Origin: Euphorbia lathyris
Lineage: Eukaryota > Streptophyta > Magnoliopsida > Malpighiales > Euphorbiaceae
Length of the DNA: 64,000 nt
Direction: 5' to 3'
NCBI RefSeq assembly: GCF_963576675.1
Contig: NC_088918.1
Span: 65,869,001 to 65,933,000, forward strand
Shown here: piece by piece, positions 23,425 through 34,721 of the stretch
Position numbering within the stretch: the first letter of the stretch is position 1
Layout: each line of letters begins with the position of its first letter
Translations under genes and position numbers: made by a program
The notes under the pieces: generated by a model
Database searches by the model: none
The model's input: the letters and a program-made list of their open reading frames with translations, nothing else
Told to the model about the DNA's origin: nothing

Positions 23425-26400
23425 ATGGCTACTACATCGCATTCTCCAGTTGCTTTCACTGGAACTGCTGCTTCAGATCTTCTCCGGAGCTCCAGTAATG
23501 GTATTAGTGGCATCCCTTTGAGAACCCTTGGAAGAGCACGTTTCAACTCAAAAACAGGGAGTTTTTCAGTGGTTGCGAAGGTTAGGAAGGTGAAGAAGCA
23601 AGAGTATCCTTGGCCCGACAATCCCGATCCAAATGTCCCTGGCGGAATCCTCAGTCATCTTTCCCCTTTCAAGCCTCTAAAAGAGAAGCCAAAACCTGTT
23701 ACTTTGGAGTTTGAAAAACCACTTCTTGATTTAGAGAAGAAGATTATAGATGTAAATTCATTTTGTGCTTGCTCTTTTTTGAATATCGAGTTGTCAGAGT
23801 TTATTGCCCCAACTCTTACATCTCTTTTCTTGGATGCAGGTAAGGAAGATGGCAAATGAGACTGGTTTAGATTTCACTGATCAGATTCTCTCTCTAGAGA
23901 ATAAATACCAACAGGTCTGATCACTTCTTTACTGTTCCTGCATGACAACAAATTAATTTGAAATAAATATAGAGAAATATTGTATGACATAATTTTTGTG
24001 CTTGTTAGATTCTCAATTTGAAAATTGCAAATTTTCTTTAGCATGCTACTTTGCTTGTTGGGAATATGTACTTGATAGTGCTAGCAATGCATTTCGTTGC
24101 TCCATTTTCTGTATACTATTCATATCCATCAAGTGTTAACATTTACGAATTTGTTGACTAGACTGCTTAACCTTTTGTTTGGTGCCAATCCAGTGTTAAT
24201 TAAAATATACATTCATGCCGAGAAAAGAATCAGGATTCCTAGCTCGCCAGTGGGTTTTACTTCAAAGTATTCACCTCTTAGTCTGACCACCATATAGCTG
24301 GATAAGTATAAATGGATGCAAGTTCAAAGTAAAAACTTAAATGCTGGGTCCTTGATATTCAGAATGCTGACTTGGTTAAGGGACGCAACTAGTAGGGAAT
24401 AACTGACTGTTAGTGCTTCTTTTTCCTGAAAGCATGGATATACGATAGGAAGTATAATTGAATGATAAGGACAATGAAAATGATGCAGATTATTATTGAA
24501 TATCTGCAATAGGTAGCACCTCCTTCAGTTTATGGAAGAAACCATATATCATATTATACCTGTTGTTGTTGGTCAGTGTCCAAGTCAGGCCTTCAGCTCT
24601 GTATTGAAGGAAAACTTTTGAGTTTTGATTCATATTTTGATCATTTGCTGAAGTACTTACATTATATTCTCTTTTCATCTGTTTTAAATTTTACAGGCTT
24701 TAAAGGATTTGTATACACATTTGACGCCCATACAACGAGTGAACATTGCTAGACATCCGAACAGGCCGACTTTCCTTGATCATGTATTTAGCATTACTGA
24801 GAAGGTCTGCTATTTAGGAGTTTTTTAAACTTCAAATTTCGGCAGATGTGTATTTTCTCAATGTTACCTTCAGGCTGATGGACTTGTGAAACTCATTCAA
24901 ATTCTTTGTTTCATATGTACAGTTTGTGGAGCTTCATGGTGATCGAGCAGGTTACGATGATCCTGCTATTGTTACTGGTATAGGAACCATAGATGGTAAG
25001 AGATACATGTTCATGGGTCACCAAAAGGGTAGAAACACAAAAGAGAACATTATGCGTAATTTTGGGATGCCTACTCCCCATGGGTATGTTCAATAATAAA
25101 GTTCTCAATCTGGCTTGGCTTGAAATACTGTTTCTATTCACTTATGATGCTTTTAGCCCAAGTGTCAAAACTATAACAACTGAGATGAACCAATAAATTT
25201 TATTTTGGACAGCTATCGTAAGGCTCTGCGCATGATGTATTATGCAGATCACCATGGGTTCCCTATTGTTACTTTCATTGATACTCCTGGTGCATATGCG
25301 GACCTTAAATCTGAAGAATTAGGCCAGGTATGTTCACAATTATAAGTTTCCAATACTTTTTTAAGTTTCTGCTGGCACGACTGAATTTTTCAACTTACAA
25401 TCGGAACAGGGTGAAGCAATTGCCCATAATTTGAGGACAATGTTTGGTCTAAAGGTGCCAATTATTTCAATTGTCATTGGGGAAGGTGGCTCTGGTGGTG
25501 CTCTGGCCATTGGTTGTGCAAATAAACTGTTAATGCTTGAAAATGCTGTTTTCTATGTTGCCAGGTAATTCCGTTTTCCCGAACTGTATTTTATTGTGGC
25601 TCTTTAATTTTTAGGCAGATATGCTACAACATGATATCTATGGTGTCTTCTTCATCTTTTCTTTTGGGATTGGAGAAAGCCTGCTGCATTACTCCCTCCA
25701 TTTCCGAAAGGATGTCCTTTAAGATTTTTGCACATGGATTAAGAAAACTACTAAAATGTCTTAATTATAGTGTTATTTTACTAAACTACTCCTAACAGTT
25801 TAAGAATACTAATCCTTTTATTTTATTGTAATCAACATTAACTGCAAGGTTGTACTTGGAAAAAATTATTGAATGTTCTCTTGATTTATAAAGTAATAAA
25901 CATTTTGAAACTAAACTATTTTTCTAGAACGACATCCTTTCGAAAAAGGAGGGAGTAGTTTTCCTGTAGCCAATGACTTAGAAACAGAAGATGGTTTGTG
26001 CTGACATTGGTGAGGAATATGGCATTACCCATCAGGCAGACCTCTTCCCAATACTGTCTTCATTTTATGTGGTTATTGGTGCTGATTACTCTTGGGTGTT
26101 TCATTTTACTCAATTCTTTTGCCTTTTCTGCTTGGTGGATTTTATGTGAGATATAATAAATTTTTCCAGTAGTGATAAATTATCCATACAATCGTTTTCA
26201 GGATTTTGATGTATTTAATTGAGTTTATTTCTTTTCCCGTTTCCCGATGCTAAGTATTGTAGCCTACCAAAATCCAGTTATTGTTTCATTCCTAGTCATC
26301 GCCTATTTCTCTCTTTTTTTAGTTAGCTTTATTATGTTTTTTTTAACATAATTCCATCTGATTAATTTTATTTTGGATAAGGATTAATTGTGCCCCTGAG

Positions 26401-29083
26401 ATTATTGGGGAAGATCATTTTCACCCTTTTTGCAATATTGCCCCCATGCATTAACTCAATTTTACTCTTTTCCAAGGGATTCTGTTGGTAATTTTCGTTG
26501 GTATTTACTTAGAAAAAGATAAAATTGAGCTAGAATTTCTATCATGGGGGTAAAATTGAACTTGGGTTTCTACTTTCTACCATAGGGGCAACATTGAGCC
26601 ATTTTGTAGAATAAGGGTAAAATTGATATCCACCAGTAATCTTAGGGAGAAATTTGACCCTTATCACATTTTGTTTCCAGGACCTTGACTCTTCTTCCAT
26701 CTAATTTTTTTTTTTTTTTTTTTTTTTTCCAATAGTCCTGAAGCCTGTGCAGCTATCTTATGGAAGACTGCAAAAGCTTCTCCAAAGGTTTATAAACCGC
26801 CTCCCCACTGTTACGGTTGTTAATTAGGAGATTTGTTGCTTATTTTATAGTACATAAGACCTATTTTCCGTAATGCAGGCTGCTGAGAAGTTGAAGATCA
26901 CTGCTACTGAGTTGTGCAAATTGCAAATTGCTGATGGCATCATCCCGGTAATAATAGTCTCTATTTCATGTCTTCAGCGCGTCTCTTGCTTCTTTTCTTT
27001 CTTTCTCGTTTTATTTTTCTTCTCTGTGCATTTTACTTTTAGATCTTTTTGATACAACGTAGGAGCCTTGTTCTCCAAACAATCAATTTGGTAAATTGCG
27101 GGCTGTTGGTCATATTACTTAATGAGACAAATATGTTAAACTTCAATATAAATTCAGTTACTGAGAGCGTCTCCAAGAGACTCATTTGCTAGGCTCTTAA
27201 GTTCAATTTTGAGGAGTTTGTGGCAAACTCCAACTCCAATAGCCTCTTAGTTTAGTTCCTCCTCAAATCACTAAGGGTCTCTATATCCTCTCTATTATTG
27301 AGAAGGCTCTCTCCCCTCCTTACGCCCTCCTTATTCCATTTTCTATTAATAATTTATTATTGAGTCTCTAATATAACAATACATAATGATAAAAATAAAT
27401 AAATAAGGAGAGTGTGAGTGAGTATGATGAGTATTGTTGGAGATGAAATGTATTTTAATGTCTTAAAAGGCTAAGAGTCAATTGTTTATATTATTTTTAG
27501 AAAGTGAACTAAGAGTTTCTTGGAGATGCTCTGAGTATCCTTTTTTTCTTTTGTCGTGTCCTTGTGATTAGTCACTCTTTAATGTATTTTATCAATAAGA
27601 TCTTGATGTTAGTTTTTCTTACATCGGAGAGGATTTCTTTTTTCAATTTTAACAGGAACCGCTCGGTGGTGCACATGCAGATCCATCCTGGACCTCACAA
27701 CAGATAAAGAATGCAATAAATGAACATATGGATGTGAGTGCAGCATATAATTGTTTTTATTTGCATTTTGCAATAATCTTAACTATAAACTATAGACCTT
27801 TATTAATGTTGCCCAAATTTGAGTATATTTGACAAAAAAGGTGCAACATAGCCAATTTAGCTAGTTTAAAACTGAGTATTAGTTGACTGGGGTTTATATC
27901 CTAATGTTACTACATGGGGGTTTGGCAGGAGCTCAAGAAGATGGACATACCAGATCTGCTAAAACACCGTATGCTCAAGTTCCGAAAAATAGGTGGATTC
28001 CAAGAGGGAATTCCAATTGATCCCAAGAGAAAAGTCAACATGAAAAAGAAAGAAGAGCCGGTTGCAGGAAAGACTCCAGTGATAGAGTTGGAGGGTGAAG
28101 TTGAAAAACTGAAAGAGCAAATATCGAAAGCCAAGGAGTCATCTAGCAAGCCTCCACAACTGGCTCTGGATGAGATGATTGGAAAACTGAAAAGGGAGGT
28201 TGATCTTGAATATTCTGAAGCAGTTAAAGCAATGGGTTACGCAGATAGGTTTTCTGCTTTGCGAGAAGAGTTTAGGAACGCAAGTTCAAAGGACCAATTC
28301 ATGCATCCAGTTCTGATGGACAAGATTGAAAAACTTAAGAACGAATTTACTCAAAACCTGTCATTAGCTCCTAATTATGCAAGTCTAAAATATAAACTTG
28401 ATATGTTGGCAGAATTTTCTAAAGCCAAGAGCATCACCGAAAAGAAGGTAAAAGGCATGAAATTGAAGGAGGAAATCAATAAGAAACTTAGAGAAGTCCT
28501 GGATCGGTCCGATATCAAGGAGAAGATGGAAGCATTAGAGGCTGAAGTTCAAGATGGTGAATTAGATGAGCAGATGAAGGAGAAAATAGTCACGATGAGG
28601 AAAGAGATAGAATTGGAATTGGCAAATGTTCTGAAATCGACAGGGTTAGACGTTGAGATTATTAGGTCAAAGACCAAAGAACTCAGTGAGCAGACCTTAT
28701 TCCCAGACTTGAAGTCCAAAGTGCAAAGTTTGAACGAACAGACAAACAAGAAAATTGAAGATTCAATTAATTCATCAGATCTTAAAAACATGATTGATGT
28801 GCTGAAGTTGGAGTTAGCAAAGGCAGGGCAGAAACCTGATGCACAAGCTAAAAATAAAATTGAGGCTTTAGAGCAACAAATAAAACATAAGCTCTCGGCT
28901 ATAATTAACTCTTCAGAATTAAAGGACAAGCATGAAGAGCTGCTAGGGGAGATCTCTAAGGCCATAGAAGTAGTTGGAGGCTCAGATGGAAGTCTGAAAT
29001 CTGATGACACAGCAAATGGGAGTTCCTCGGTGGATAAACCAAGAGTCGGGTTCAATGTTGGTGTAAACCGCAGCTTTGCTTAG
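23425..29083 (+). CDS. CAC3: Acetyl-CoA carboxylase carboxyltransferase alpha subunit, plastid
   Basis: Nuclear-encoded alpha half of the carboxyltransferase of plastid (heteromeric) acetyl-CoA carboxylase. With the plastid-encoded AccD beta subunit it moves the carboxyl group from biotin to acetyl-CoA to make malonyl-CoA for fatty acid synthesis. Ten exons: 23425-23751, 23840-23914, 24697-24804, 24923-25083, 25213-25327, 25410-25564, 26736-26787, 26879-26947, 27656-27733 and 27929-29083. They total 2295 nt, 764 residues, all GT-AG. The Ser/Thr/Arg-rich first 50 residues look like a transit peptide. The catalytic core has [26 protein letters not shown] and the Gly-rich oxyanion segment [12 protein letters not shown] (about 286-297). 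The 1.15-kb last exon adds a Lys/Glu-rich, coiled-coil-like extension typical of plants. The gene is intact. Introns 6 and 8 carry MITEs. Confidence 0.97.
25692..25955. mobile_element. Stowaway-type MITE in CAC3 intron 6
   Basis: 264 bp with ends CTCCCTCCATTTCCGAAAGG and CCTTTCGAAAAAGGAGGGAG, flanked by TA on both sides. CTCCCTCC ends and a TA duplication define Stowaway (Tc1/mariner-like) MITEs. No coding capacity. Confidence 0.9.
26376..26665. repeat. Candidate MITE in CAC3 intron 6
   Basis: About 290 bp with long imperfect inverted ends (GATAAGGATTAATTGTGCCC at left; GGGAGAAATTTGACCCTTATC at right). No convincing target duplication. Elements with similar wording lie at 29312-29570 and 51493-51780. 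Confidence 0.5.
27165..27531. mobile_element. PIF/Harbinger-type MITE in CAC3 intron 8
   Basis: 367 bp with inverted ends GAGCGTCTCCAAGAGACTC and TTTCTTGGAGATGCTC, flanked by the 3-bp duplication TGA (27162-27164, 27532-27534). A 3-bp duplication and GAGCATCTCCAA ends fit Tourist-like elements of plants. No ORF. Confidence 0.75.
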
Positions 29084-29311
29084 AGTGAGTTCTTTTCTTA
29101 TTATTGCTTTTCCTCATGCATTTAACTTGGATGTTTATTTTCTGTTTCAAGTTTGTTACTGCAGCCATTAGGATGAGAATGCTAATCATAAGACCATATT
29201 TTTCTTCTCTTCTGAACTTCCATGATGTATTCTCATGCCATTGCTTATCCATTTGGGATTTTCCAAACTGTTTGATCAACTTCAAGGAGTTCTTTTATAG
29301 TAAATAAATGG

Positions 29312-29570
29312 AAAAAGGGTCGATTAACTTGTGAGCATCAATTTGGTTTTTCAACTTGCGATTTTTTTTTTTTGTCAAATTAGTCCAAAATGACAAGTGT
29401 GAAGAAACTATGAATCATATGTTGAGACGTCTCTTTTGTGGACTAACTTGACTGAAAATGCTTTTTTTTTTTTTTTGACTAATTTGATTGAAAATGCAAA
29501 GTCGTGGAATAAATTGATATCCAAAGTCAATTTCGGGCAAATTGATCTTGCAAGCTAACTTGACCCTTTA
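29312..29570. repeat. Candidate MITE downstream of CAC3
   Basis: Imperfect inverted ends: AAAAAGGGTCGATTAACTTG at left and AAGCTAACTTGACCCTTTA at right, with further inverted similarity (GCATCAATTTGG against CAAATTGATCTTGC). No clear target duplication. Confidence 0.5.
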
Positions 29571-29574
29571 TCTG

Positions 29575-29828
29575 TGTTAGATATCCCACATTAATTAGGG
29601 AGTTATATGGCTTCTTACATATGCGAGTCAATTCTCTTCTTTTGAAGTTCCTTTGGGAGTTAAGCATTTATTTGCATGGTATTAGAGCTATGTATTCAAT
29701 GTTGGGTACCCATTGATATTTGTTTCACACTCATGATTTGGGCGTGAGGGTGGTGTGTTAGATTTCCCACATAACTATATGCCTCCTTATATAATTACCC
29801 TTTAGGGTAAGTTAGGCCTTTATTTACA
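29575..29828 (+). mobile_element. TRIM retrotransposon, 254 bp
   Basis: Two short LTRs, 29575-29676 and 29756-29828, both starting TGTTAGAT(A/T)TCCCACAT and ending in CA. The right one has lost about 30 bp. A primer site of tRNA-Met type (TGGTATTAGAGC, 29677-29688) follows the left LTR, and a purine-rich GGCGTGAGGGTGG precedes the right one. Flanks ATCTG and ATCCG are a one-mismatch 5-bp duplication. It has no coding room, as expected for a terminal-repeat retrotransposon in miniature. Confidence 0.8.
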
Positions 29829-30637
29829 ATCCGTGAACAAAAACAAACACGAGCAAGTTTATGACTTCTATTCAGTGATTGTAAATTTTCATTCAGAAGC
29901 TTATATGTTGACTTGTATTGCTTGTTCTTCACCATTTTGCAGCATCTCTTCAATAGTTATTCCACCATGAAAAATGCCATAGGAACAATCTGCAGTTTAC
30001 AAGTTAAGGAATCAGAGCAGCGTGAAGTAAGAACAGTGCAACATCTACATGTATTCAAACTGCTGCCAACAATGAACTGTCACTGTTAGTTTTTGCAAAG
30101 GAATGAGCAAGTTCTTGCTTCTGTGGTAGAGTGAGAATCACAGCGCTTTTTTCAAGTCCATTTTGAATTGAGCTTTTATAGATTATGAAAACTTTTAAAT
30201 TTATCCTTTTTTAAGTTATGTGATAGAATCTGTTTCAATTGCTATTTGTAGACAAAAACAGTGTGTAAAATATGTTTGGGAAGGGATACAAATAACATAC
30301 TTTGAAGCATCAGGAATAATACGTTGTGACTTTTTAATTGATAATGGCTGTTTGGTGTTTCTTTGGACGGTTTGTTGATAGTGTTTTCTTAGTCAGTGTT
30401 AGTAGCTTTCCAATGATTACTTATTGACTAGGTATGGCAACGGTTAAGATTATCCCGGATTCTAATAGGATTATCCAAACTCTGTGTAAAAGGTTCAAGG
30501 CGGGTATAGGTTCAAAAATTTTTACTCGTAATCGGTATGAGACAGATATGGGATTATCCCTCTGGGTATCCACTACTCGTTACCTATTATATATTAAAGT
30601 GAAAATTATCATTGTATGAAAATTAACTATTTATTTT

Positions 30638-31198
30638 GGATAATTAATTTATTAGTCCCTATATTTTGACAAAACATACTGTTTAGTCCCTGTATTTTCA
30701 AAAACACATGGTAAGGTCCCTAACTTTTTTCCCAGTGAACTGTTTAGTCCTTCCGTCTGTTTGTTAGATTTTTTTACCGTTTATGACTTCAGAAATGACG
30801 AAATTACCCTTTACTATTTACCTTCAAACTTCAGAAGAGGAAATCCAATTTAGAAGAAGAAGCTATTTGTATGGAGAATAAGAAAAAGAACCGATACAAT
30901 GCTTACGAATTTGAACGATTAAGAAGAAAATCAAGAAAAAGAACATTCAAAATTGATTTCAGATGCATTAGAGTTTAAAGGAAAGGAAAATAAAGGAAAA
31001 GAAGAACGCAAATCCAAATTGACTAACAGAATCTTCATGAGAGTCTAACGGCAGGGACTAAACAGTTTACTGAGAAAAACGTTAGGGACTAAACAGTTCA
31101 CTGAGAAAAACATTAGGGACTTTACCATGTGTTTTTGAAAATATAGGGACTAAACAGTGTGTTTTATCAAAATATAGGGACTAATAAATTAATTACCC
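30638..31198. mobile_element. Non-autonomous Mutator-like element, 561 bp
   Basis: Starts GGATAATTAATTTATTAGTC, ends ACTAATAAATTAATTACCC. The inverted ends extend for roughly 120 bp with few mismatches. A perfect 9-bp duplication ATTTATTTT flanks it (30629-30637, 31199-31207). A 9-bp duplication with long inverted ends is the mark of Mutator-like elements. The middle is purine-rich and non-coding. Confidence 0.88.
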
Positions 31199-31207
31199 AT
31201 TTATTTT

Positions 31208-32190
31208 TAGTGTGCTTTAATTTCTTGATAATTTGAGTAATTTAGAATATTTAAATTCACAATATTTGTTAAATTTGTGAATGATTTATTAAAGTTATGT
31301 TTTGTTAAATTTGTTATTTACTTTTTTTTTTTTTGTGTGTTGATTACGAACGGGTAATGGTACCCATGGGTACTTACGAATTAAATGAGAAGAGTATGAG
31401 ATTTGAAAATTAAACCGTTTAGAGTAATGAGATGGTAATTTAAAAAATAAATTGGTAAGGGTATGTTATTGGTATTATCTGGGGGCATTCTATCTGTTGC
31501 CATCCCTACTTATGACTAGTGGAGGATCTAGAAATTTTCGAGATGGGAGCGAGATTTTTAGTGATTTTTCTTTTAAAAGTGTTTTAAAAACGATATCATT
31601 TTAATCAAGTTAAGCGAATAATAGATTATTATAATAAAATTTAGTGGATCAATAGGTCAATTTAAATAAATTAAAGTGACTAATCGAATTAACAATGACG
31701 GAATCACAGGCTAAGACGGTAAGGGTAAGATTGTAAGGGGCTACTCTCCCCTTTCCCTCCCTTCAGTGAGCGCCTACTAAGACGATGTTTGGTTGTTCAT
31801 TTTCATGCTCTTGTTTGCATTTTCACTTTAAAATTGTGATTTTATGTGTTTGGTTAGGTTTTATCTTTTACATCCGAAAAATAGCCTTTTACAAAAGTAG
31901 GAAATCTCTGCTTTTTGGAAAAACAACATTTTCCAACAGCAAACCGTAACAATATCCATACATGTAACTTATTAAATCTTTAACCTTTTCCTTTTATCAC
32001 ATTAAGCTCCTGTTTCATGAAGTAAACTTTGAATATATATTTGGCTTAATATGATCTTTTAATCATTTTATTGTAATAAACCAATTCAATAGAAGAAAGG
32101 TGATTCTAATATCATTAAATTATTTTACTCAAATATGATTTTGTCTCATAGGCACGGGCTAGATAGTCTGATTTAGCATAATACAAAGAA
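31208..32190. other. No gene recognised; repeat fragments
   Basis: AT-rich. A block at about 31786-31860 (TTTGGTTGTTCATTTTCATG, then TTATGTGTTTGGTTAG) is repeated at about 58197-58267, so it belongs to a dispersed repeat. No exon seen. Confidence 0.45.
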
Positions 32191-33377
32191 GGAAAAAGTA
32201 TAAAAATAAACTTTATGGTTTGAACCATTTTTAACCATGAACCATGTGGTTTAAAAGTTTGTAAAATGGTACCATGTACTTCAATCTGTTAGTAAATATA
32301 AGCATTTCTGTGTGTTAAAAATGCTGAGATGGTAGTCAAAGTCAAAAGGTTTAAAGGGTAATTTTATCCTTTTATATATCCTATATTTTCTAATTTATTA
32401 TATTTTTAAAATTTTAAATCTTACCCAATTGACAAGTGACACCTCATCTTTCCCCTCTCTAATCTCTCCTCTTCTCTCACCTCACCATCGATGTTCATCT
32501 CCTTCGTCGAGACATCCTGAAATTCTCAATCACCGGCGACATAATCTCAAGCCCACTTTTCCAATAAATTCCCATTTTAGCAGCCAAAAAAATCTGAAGT
32601 TGCTCCCACTTCTCTATTATCTGATCAACAGCAACAAAAACCAATCCCCCTCAACAGCACCGGACAAGACTTGAATTCTTTGATAAAAAAATCAATTTAT
32701 TTATGACAGAAGAAAGGATAAATTATTGCCAGAAATATATCCACCGCTCCAAATGTTTTTGTTCTCTTCTCTCTCTTCTGAAACACAGAAGATGATAATG
32801 GCTGTTTGCAAAAGCAGATTGAGATGGAAACTGTTGCATACGAGAATCATCGTCTCAGAGATGATGAAGATGATACGAAAGGAATCGGAATTTCTCTTCT
32901 TTGTCGTCGTCTTCTTCTGGTGATTGAATAATTAGAGAGGTGAAGATTAAAATTATGAAGAGAGAGCTTCAAAAATTAATGGAGAGAGTTGAAAAGCAAG
33001 GTTTGACAATGAAGAAAGTTATGGTTAATGAGTTTTGAATCGTTCTGTTAAATTTGATGATCAATTTCATCCTTCCATGCGAATTCGTTCATTTCTTCGT
33101 TAATCGGAGATATGAATGATAACAAACAGACCATAGTCATCATCGACGTTTCAGAAGAGAGAGAAGAGAACAACGAAGAAGAAGAGAGAAAATGTCAAAA
33201 ATGACCCTCTGACTTTTTGACCAAGGTTGCCACATCATCAATGTTTTAACGGTGTTAAAATTTGGACTGCTTTTGCTAACGAAACGTACCACATGGTACC
33301 ATTTTACAAACTTTTAAACCACATAGTTCATGTTTGAAAATGGTCCAAACCACAAGGTTTATTTTTATACTTTTCCC
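32191..33377. mobile_element. Non-autonomous Mutator-like element, 1187 bp
   Basis: Starts GGAAAAAGTATAAAAATAAA, ends TTTATTTTTATACTTTTCCC. The inverted ends are about 90-100 bp and well matched. A perfect 9-bp duplication TACAAAGAA flanks it (32182-32190, 33378-33386). The middle (32430-33200) is less AT-rich and holds only short open frames; it could include captured host sequence, but I recognise none. Confidence 0.88.
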
Positions 33378-33489
33378 TACAAAGAATGACCATTATACTT
33401 GTAAGTCGGGATACAAGGCATATGACGAGTTGAACAATGGTTAAGCTAACGTTTGTGGTTGGGAATCGGTTTGGGGTTTACATATACCG

Positions 33490-34145
33490 TCTAAAATTAA
33501 GTTTTTTTTTTTGTGTGTGTGGCGAGCTGTCTACAATTGTTTACTAACAAAGTTGCGGCTTCATTTCCGGAATATGGACGTCTCTTTAGAATGTGTTATT
33601 TGTGGGGCGGAGGTGGAACATACATGGCACTTATTCTTTCAATGCCTGTTTGCTATCTCTTGTTGGTCTTCTGTAGTTCTGTCAATTCCTTGGGATGCTG
33701 ATGCGGAGTTCGAGATTTTTTCCTCCACTTGTAGTGTGGCTGGAGAAAGCAGCTATGGTTCTTTAGGTGATTTGGGGGCAACATAACGAGCAGCTATGGA
33801 ATGGTAGGTGATTTGGGGGCAACGCGGCTATGGTTCTTTAGGTGATTTGGGGGCAACGTAACGAGCAGCTATGGAATGGTAGGTGATTTGGGGGCAACAT
33901 AATAAGCAGCTATGGAATGGTAGGCTGCTATCGCCTGGCGCGGCTGTGGAAAACGGACTCCATTCTTTTAACTGTTGGAAAGAGCAGCAACGGCGGTGTT
34001 GGCAGCAGGCTCTGCTGCTGGTACTGGATCAGCCCCTGCGTCATGTTCGTCGTGGCAGAAACCCTGTGCTGGGGCATTCAGCTGCAACGCCGATGCTTGC
34101 TTGTTCTCCTCTGTTAGTTGCTCCGGCTAGGGATAAAATATAGAG
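33490..34145 (+). pseudogene. L1-type LINE remnant (zf-RVT region)
   Basis: 33511-33780 encodes a zinc-binding domain of the kind found at the end of plant L1-type reverse transcriptases: VWRAVYNCLLTKLRL, then CVICGAEVEHTWHLFFQC (Cys-x2-Cys and His/Cys pairs) and CWSSVV. A following frame has IWGQHNKQLWNGR, the usual next block. Tandem repeats at 33760-33925 disrupt the join. Nothing upstream resembles the rest of the LINE, so it is a fragment. Confidence 0.75.
33760..33925. repeat. Tandem repeats within the L1 remnant
   Basis: The phrase TAGGTGATTTGGGGGCAAC occurs four times and AGCAGCTATGGAATGGTAGG three times, in two alternating unit types of about 50-70 bp. Expansion lies exactly where the coding similarity breaks. 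Confidence 0.8.
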
Positions 34146-34245
34146 ATTCCAAAAGCAAAAGGCAGCATGTGAGATGTATTTATAGATATTGAACTATAAT
34201 TTTTAAATTAAATGCTCTTGATATTACTTACTGAACTGATGGAAT

Positions 34246-34425
34246 TTTTTTTTTGACACAAAAAAATGAAAATTAATTAATGATCAGCAGCAACAGCAAG
34301 AACCGTATAGAGAAAAGCGGGAGCGACAGAAAGCCACTCGCCCCTAGACAAAACATCACCTACCAATCGCGTAAGTTTGTGAGCAGCACAATTTGCTGAT
34401 CTCCTAATAAAATGAATGTAACAAT
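34246..34425 (-). mobile_element. 5'-truncated L1-type LINE with RNase H tail
   Basis: An insertion of about 180 bp flanked by an 18-bp perfect duplication, TTACTGAACTGATGGAAT (34228-34245 and 34426-34443). On the minus strand it ends in a poly(A) run (T run at 34246-34254). The minus strand reads RRSANCAAHKLTRLVGD and then SGEWLSVAP, the C-terminal part of the RNase H domain of L1-type LINEs. Poly(A), truncation and a long duplication are the signs of L1-type insertion. Confidence 0.85.
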
Positions 34426-34484
34426 TTACTGAACTGATGGAATGGATCAGCTATAGTTGCACATACGAGACATGGCATTTTTTT

Positions 34485-34596
34485 ACCATACCAGCACTAA
34501 TGCACCGGATCCCATCAGAAATCCGAAGTTAAACGTGCTTGGGCGAGAGTAGTACTAAGATGGGTGACCTTTTGGGAAGTCCTCGTGTTGCACCCC
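34485..34596 (+). pseudogene. 5S rRNA-like sequence, decayed
   Basis: 112 bp matching plant 5S rRNA from about base 9 to the end: ACCATACCAGCACTAATGCA, then GATCCCATCAGAA, TTGGGCGAGAGTAGTACTA, GATGGGTGACC and GGAAGTCCTCGTGTTGCACC. The first ~8 bases are missing. Most differences from the usual sequence are C to T or G to A, as expected from decay of methylated cytosines. The internal promoter (box A, intermediate element, box C) is mostly present but changed. A single copy with no array and no clean T stop, directly in front of a LINE; not a working 5S gene. Confidence 0.85.
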
Positions 34597-34721
34597 AAAA
34601 CTTTAACTCCGCCTGTGAGGGCCACTTGGTGGCCTTTACAGCCGGTCCCAAGTCCGGACAAAGGAGGAGGGTTGCGGTAGGTTTGTGGCGGCCAGCGTAA
34701 AACTTAGCCACATCTTATGAC

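Larger units (their letters stand above)
29084..30190 (+). other. CAC3: CAC3 3' region with a probable 3' UTR intron
   Basis: Two bases after the stop there is a strong donor (TAGA|GTGAGT). An acceptor TTTTGCAG ends at 29941 and is followed by unique sequence (CATCTCTTCAATAG...). A 3' UTR intron of about 857 bp is plausible. It would contain a MITE candidate and a TRIM. Splicing here is an inference from splice-site quality only. Confidence 0.45.

Noticed and set aside
23425..29083. Plastid or bacterial accA transferred whole into the window
   Set aside because: It has nine spliceosomal introns, a transit peptide and a plant-specific C-terminal extension, so it is an ordinary nuclear CAC3.
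32429..32923. Small protein genes inside the 1187-bp Mutator-like element
   Set aside because: Short frames of low complexity with no recognisable domain or splice structure; kept only as a possible capture to be tested.
34485..34596. Working 5S rRNA gene
   Set aside because: The first ~8 bases are missing, the internal promoter has several changes, there is no tandem array and no clean T terminator.
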